16,087 nucleotides of DNA, taken from NCBI GenBank assembly GCA_034437075.1, contig DAOTVD010000049.1, positions 1 to 16,087 on the forward strand, given 5' to 3'. A program made the position numbers and the translations under genes. Position 1 is the stretch's first letter; every line of letters starts with the position of its first letter. The notes below the pieces were generated by a model. The model was not told where the DNA came from. It ran no database searches and saw nothing but the letters and a program-made list of their open reading frames with translations. This stretch comes from DAOTVD01 sp034437075 (GTDB lineage: Bacteria > Chloroflexota > Anaerolineae > Aggregatilineales > J027). Positions 13,225 through 16,087 of this stretch are shown here, one piece after another.

Positions 13225-14157
13225 GTGAATTTTTCAAAACGGCGGCTATTGGCCGTGATGTTGCTCTTAGCGGGGATTATCCTGCTAGGTGGCGCCTTGC
13301 TCGGTACCTCCGGCCCGACTTATGCCCAGGACGACATCGAGATTCCGGAATTGGATGACCCGGTGCTGCAACGCGGGCAATATATCGTGCGCGCGGCAGG
13401 GGCGTGTGTGCATTGCCACGCGGGCAATGGCGACGACGGCCCCGCCGGGCAAGACCTAGTTGACTCCGGTGATGTGAATCCGTTTACGGTGGGCCTGGCG
13501 GGCGGCGGGATGCAAGCGGTGGGGAATTATGCCTTCCAGCAGCCCTACGGCATGGTTGCCTCGCCGAACCTGACCACGTTACAAGATTGGAGCGACGAAG
13601 AACTCGAAATCGCGATTCGCTATGGCATTGACCCCGACGGCACGGTTTTGCTGCGCCCCATGCCCTACATCGCGTATGAGAATATGTCCGACGCCGATAT
13701 GGAAGCGGTCATCGCCTATTTGCGCACCCTGGAGCCCATCGAAAACGAAGTGCCCGAGCCGCAGCTAAACCCCGGCATAAGCCGCGAAGACACCCGCGTG
13801 CCCCACGACATTGACCTGGAAACCGAGCGCGAAGGCCCCGGCGAAGATGCCGACCCGGTCGCGGTGGGTGAATATCTCGCGACGGCAGTCTCGGCCTGTG
13901 TGCACTGCCATGGCAGCGTGGATAACGATGGCGACCCGGTCTTGCCTTTGGCGGGCGAAACCTGGCTATACGACGACTTCAACAGCTTTCAGGGGCCGTC
14001 CTTGCTCAGCGAAAACCTCGATTTCATCTCGGATGAAGCCATTTTGGAATTGCTGGATTACAGCGAGCCACTCGTCCTGATGCCCTCGTCCGTGTACCGG
14101 TACATGACCGACGAAGATCACCAGGCCATTCTGGAATGGTTACGCACGCAGCCCTAG
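13225..14157 (+). CDS. Exported diheme cytochrome c
   Basis: This 310-residue protein has an N-terminal signal or anchor (about 5-28, KRRLLAVMLLLAGIILLGG), with possible cleavage after PTYAQ (31-35). Two cytochrome c domains follow. The first has CVHCH (61-65) with probable axial Met in RPMPY (M146). The second has CVHCH (225-229) with probable Met in VLMPSS (M286). Each heme is attached by the Cys pair with His as proximal ligand, so it acts outside the membrane. The domain pattern, with LRxMPYxAYENMSDADMEAVIAYLRTLEP in the first domain, is like cytochrome subunits of membrane alcohol/aldehyde dehydrogenases and thiosulfate dehydrogenases; no such partner gene is adjacent. The GTG start at 13225 has AAGGGGG (13210-13216) about 8 nt upstream. 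It is transcribed after the terminator at 13156-13196, so its promoter is short or weakly visible. Confidence 0.92.
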   Translation: MNFSKRRLLAVMLLLAGIILLGGALLGTSGPTYAQDDIEIPELDDPVLQRGQYIVRAAGACVHCHAGNGDDGPAGQDLVDSGDVNPFTVGLAGGGMQAVGNYAFQQPYGMVASPNLTTLQDWSDEELEIAIRYGIDPDGTVLLRPMPYIAYENMSDADMEAVIAYLRTLEPIENEVPEPQLNPGISREDTRVPHDIDLETEREGPGEDADPVAVGEYLATAVSACVHCHGSVDNDGDPVLPLAGETWLYDDFNSFQGPSLLSENLDFISDEAILELLDYSEPLVLMPSSVYRYMTDEDHQAILEWLRTQP

Positions 14158-14175
14158 GCTTTTCCAGAAAAATAA

Positions 14176-14272
14176 TTACCCCTCCCCATCCCCCTCCCCG
14201 AATTCAGGGAGGGGCCATTATGCGCACGAGTAAGTTCTCCCCCTGAATTCGGGTGGAGCTAGAGGGGGGTAA
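14176..14272. repeat. Imperfect inverted-repeat (REP-like) element of about 97 nt
   Basis: The left arm (14176-14214) starts TTACCCCTCCCC and ends CCGAATTCAGGGAGGGG. The right arm (14237-14272) starts CTCCCCCTGAATTCGGG and ends GAGGGGGGTAA. The right arm reverse-complemented follows the left arm closely, with shared TTACCCC, CCCGAATTCAGGG cores and a short unpaired difference between them. The 22-nt centre is unpaired. Such C-rich/G-rich palindromic elements are dispersed repeats in many bacteria. It lies 18 nt after the cytochrome stop and could act as a transcript end. The remainder of the gap (14273-14411) shows no gene. Confidence 0.7.
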
Positions 14273-14411
14273 AATCAAGACGGTATCCTTTTCGACAAAA
14301 GCAAGCGGCATAGTTAAATACTTGGAAAAGCCCTAGCAGGATGGATGGCTCGGATTTTCGCGCGGGTGACGCGGCCTGGGTTATCCTAAAGTGATTGAAT
14401 AAACACATCAT

Positions 14412-14448
14412 GAGGCCGCTTGCTGAAGCGGTCTCTACTTGAGGAGAC
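14412..14448 (+). promoter_or_regulatory. Switch-like leader hairpins overlapping the DUF711 gene RBS
   Basis: GAGGCCGCTT (14412-14421) pairs with AAGCGGTCTC (14426-14435), ten pairs with one G-U, around a GCTG loop. The 3' end GTCTC (14431-14435) can instead pair with GAGAC (14444-14448), which overlaps the RBS GAGGAG (14441-14446). The two pairings exclude each other: the first leaves the RBS free and the second covers it. Confidence 0.45.
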
Positions 14449-14452
14449 ACCT

Positions 14453-15682
14453 ATGCCGCAAATCCGGTCGATTACGGCCTTCAGCAATCTGGATGCCACA
14501 GATTATGCGCCTCAGATGACGCGCGCCGGCGCGTTTCTGGCCAGCGCGCGCGAGGCGTACACCGCAGCGGGCCAGGTCGTGCAGACCGTGCGCCTGGCGA
14601 CCGCGCCTTTTCCGGGGCATTTCGCCGCCATTTCCCCCGCCGCGCTGCCCGCTTTCGCGACCCAGCTTTATAACGCCGCCCAGGCCCAGGGTATCGACTT
14701 CCTGGCGCTGGGGCCAGTCCGCCCCGCCGATGATCCGGCGTATCTGACAGCCCTGGAAGACGTGTTTCGGGCTGCGCCGGGGGTGTTCGCAGGTGGGGTC
14801 ATCGCCGCCCCGGCGACGGGGCTTGACCTGGCGATGGCCGCGCGCGTCGCGCGGTTGGTCGATGCCCTGGGCCGTGTGACGCCGGATGGCATGACGAATC
14901 TGTTTTTCGCGGCGCTGGCCAATTGCCCGGCCTTTTCGCCCTTTTTCCCGGCGGCGTATCACGACGGCGGCGAACCCGCCTTCGCGCTGGCCATCGAAGC
15001 CGCCGACCTGGCCGTGACGGCCTTTGCGGATAGCACGACGGCGGGCGAGGCTCAGGCGCGTTTGACTGAGGGCATCACGGCGACCGCCGCGCAACTGTTG
15101 CCCACCGCCGAAAAACTGGCCGCCGAGCACGGTCTGCGCTTCGTCGGGCTAGATTTCTCGCTAGCGCCGTACCCCACCGACGCGCGCAGCCTGGGCGGGG
15201 CGCTGGAAGCACTCGGCCCCAGCATCGGCGGGTATGGCCTGGTCGCCGCTGCGAGCCTGATGATGAACGCGGTCGAAAGCGCGAATTTTCCGGCGGTGGG
15301 CTTCAGTGGGCTGATGCTGCCCGTTCTGGAAGATAGCATCCTGGGCGCGCGGGCCGCGCAGGGCCGCCTGAGCGTGACGGATTTGCTACTGCTGAGCGCG
15401 GTGTGCGGCACGGGGTTAGATTGCATCCCGCTGGCGGGGGATGTCGGGCCGGATGCGCTGTATAGTATGCTGCTGGACGTGGGCGCGCTGGCCTTGCGGC
15501 TGGATAAACCGCTCACTGCGCGGCTGATGCCCTTCCCTGGCAAGCAAGCGGGCGACCCCTTAGAATTTGATTTTGAATATTTCGCGTCCTCCCGCGCGCT
15601 AGCGAGCCCGGCGCAGGGGATACGGCCCGGAACAGTCCTCAGCACGGGGGGCGGCGCGGTGCGCATCCGGCCCCGGCGCTAG
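14453..15682 (+). CDS. DUF711 (UPF0210) family protein
   Basis: This 409-residue protein is assigned to DUF711 from its start (MPQIRSITAF), the GMTNLFFAALANCPAFSPFFPAAY segment (146-169), the GLRFVGLDFSLAPYP segment (227-241), and the late LSAVCGTGLDCIPLAGD (314-330). The family has a fold related to pyruvate formate-lyase, but its function is not established, and the catalytic glycyl-radical features are not assigned here. There is no signal peptide, so it is probably cytosolic. Its composition is very Ala- and Pro-rich and high in GC, but continuous along the length. An upstream TTG in frame (14420) lies inside the leader hairpin; the ATG at 14453 with GAGGAG at 14441-14446 is the clear start. 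It ends in a 4-nt overlap with the convergent lipoprotein cytochrome gene. Confidence 0.85.
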   Translation: MPQIRSITAFSNLDATDYAPQMTRAGAFLASAREAYTAAGQVVQTVRLATAPFPGHFAAISPAALPAFATQLYNAAQAQGIDFLALGPVRPADDPAYLTALEDVFRAAPGVFAGGVIAAPATGLDLAMAARVARLVDALGRVTPDGMTNLFFAALANCPAFSPFFPAAYHDGGEPAFALAIEAADLAVTAFADSTTAGEAQARLTEGITATAAQLLPTAEKLAAEHGLRFVGLDFSLAPYPTDARSLGGALEALGPSIGGYGLVAAASLMMNAVESANFPAVGFSGLMLPVLEDSILGARAAQGRLSVTDLLLLSAVCGTGLDCIPLAGDVGPDALYSMLLDVGALALRLDKPLTARLMPFPGKQAGDPLEFDFEYFASSRALASPAQGIRPGTVLSTGGGAVRIRPRR

Positions 15683-16065
15683 AGTTCCAGCAAGAACGCG
15701 ACCAAATCGGCTAACTCCTGCGCGCTGTAGGCGTCGGCGTAGCTGGGCATGCTGTTCGAATAGCCATCCACGATCAAGCGGCTCGGTTGCACGATGCTCA
15801 GGTAAATATATTCGCCGGGGCTGTGGTCGTCGTCGCGGCGTTCGGCAGTGCGCGCGATGCCCGCCAGGCCCGGCCCGGCCCCCCGATTCGCGTTGGTGGC
15901 GTGGCAACTCAGGCAACTGGGCAACTCGCCAGCGGATTGGTTATAGAGCGCCGCGCCGCGCACGGGGTCGCCGGGCGGCAGATCATCATAGGCGATGTCG
16001 GGTTCCTCTGGCCCGCACGCGGCCAGCGCCAATAAAAGCAGGCTCATCAGCAAAAATTTCGGCAT
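15679..16065 (-). CDS. Lipoprotein monoheme cytochrome c
   Basis: This 128-residue protein starts with a lipoprotein signal (MPKFLLMSLLLLALAAC, lipobox LAAC with lipidated C17). It would sit on the outer face of the cytoplasmic membrane. The mature part is one cytochrome c domain: CLSCH (51-55) attaches heme with His55 as ligand, and SMPSY (105-109) supplies the probable axial Met106. Class I cytochrome folding is supported by the PVRGAALYNQ helix (34-43) and the C-terminal SAQELADLVAFLLEL helix (114-128). It should carry electrons between membrane complexes. AGGAGG in the upstream sequence (minus strand, 16074-16080) is an excellent RBS for the ATG at 16063-16065. It converges on the DUF711 gene with overlapping stop codons. 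Any partner upstream is outside the window. Confidence 0.93.
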   Translation of the reverse strand: MPKFLLMSLLLLALAACGPEEPDIAYDDLPPGDPVRGAALYNQSAGELPSCLSCHATNANRGAGPGLAGIARTAERRDDDHSPGEYIYLSIVQPSRLIVDGYSNSMPSYADAYSAQELADLVAFLLEL

Positions 16066-16073
16066 GTTACGAT

Positions 16074-16080
16074 CCTCCTC
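16074..16080 (-). promoter_or_regulatory. Strong ribosome binding site of the lipoprotein cytochrome gene
   Basis: On the minus strand this reads GAGGAGG, eight nucleotides before the ATG. It fixes the start codon. Confidence 0.8.
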
Positions 16081-16087
16081 GGATGAC

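Noticed and set aside
14435..15130. A 231-codon open frame on the minus strand over the DUF711 gene
   Set aside because: It is Arg/Gly-rich and typical of a shadow in high-GC sequence. The plus strand encodes a recognisable family.
1..16087. tRNA, rRNA, CRISPR array or phage integration site
   Set aside because: No cloverleaf-like or rRNA sequence, spaced direct repeats or attachment-site duplication was seen on reading.

Overview
The window looks like chromosomal DNA from a moderately GC-rich bacterium, most likely a Chloroflexota (Anaerolineae-type) lineage. That assignment is an inference from the gene mix and protein style: zinc-ribbon plus FHA proteins, paired secreted L,D-transpeptidases, secreted and lipid-anchored c-type cytochromes, and a compact sigma-70 factor without region 1.1. 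No rRNA, tRNA, CRISPR array, phage gene or complete insertion sequence was seen. Fourteen protein genes are supported; the first is cut by the window edge.

Layout. (1) 1-1717: the 3' part of a CFA-type methyltransferase gene, convergent with a fumarylacetoacetate hydrolase-family gene. (2) 1718-2073: a 356-nt gap holding a 141-nt MITE-like element with 17-bp terminal inverted repeats and a perfect 12-bp target duplication, then a nested hairpin just before an mscS-type channel gene. (3) 2074-5878: the MscS channel, a convergent secreted serine-hydrolase-fold protein whose catalytic motifs look lost, and a divergent class V aminotransferase. (4) 5996-8027: a tandem thioredoxin protein with a dead N-terminal domain, then a 406-nt gap with a heavily structured leader in front of a sigma-70 factor. 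(5) 8139-10246: two paralogous zinc-ribbon/FHA proteins followed by a homoserine-kinase-like GHMP protein with eroded ATP-binding motifs. (6) 10247-10652: a TTGACA promoter with operator-like repeats driving a 65-residue proline-rich small protein that ends in a strong hairpin. (7) 10846-13099: two tandem L,D-transpeptidases of identical length (361 aa), closed by a canonical terminator. (8) 13225-16065: a diheme cytochrome c, a ~97-nt imperfect inverted-repeat element, a DUF711 protein with a possible switch-like leader, and a convergent lipoprotein cytochrome c.

How the genes fit together. No single pathway unites the window. The coherent themes are envelope maintenance (CFA-type methyltransferase, mechanosensitive channel, L,D-transpeptidases, secreted hydrolase-fold protein), periplasmic electron transfer (two cytochromes c), and regulation or signalling (sigma factor with structured leader, phosphothreonine-reader-like FHA pair, pseudokinase candidate). 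The most unusual aspect is three separate cases in which a recognisable enzyme fold keeps its scaffold but lacks key catalytic residues (serine hydrolase, N-terminal thioredoxin domain, homoserine kinase-like protein), plus several leader regions with paired or competing hairpins. A discrete new multi-gene system is not proven here. The best candidate is the sigma factor / FHA / FHA / pseudo-ThrB stretch.
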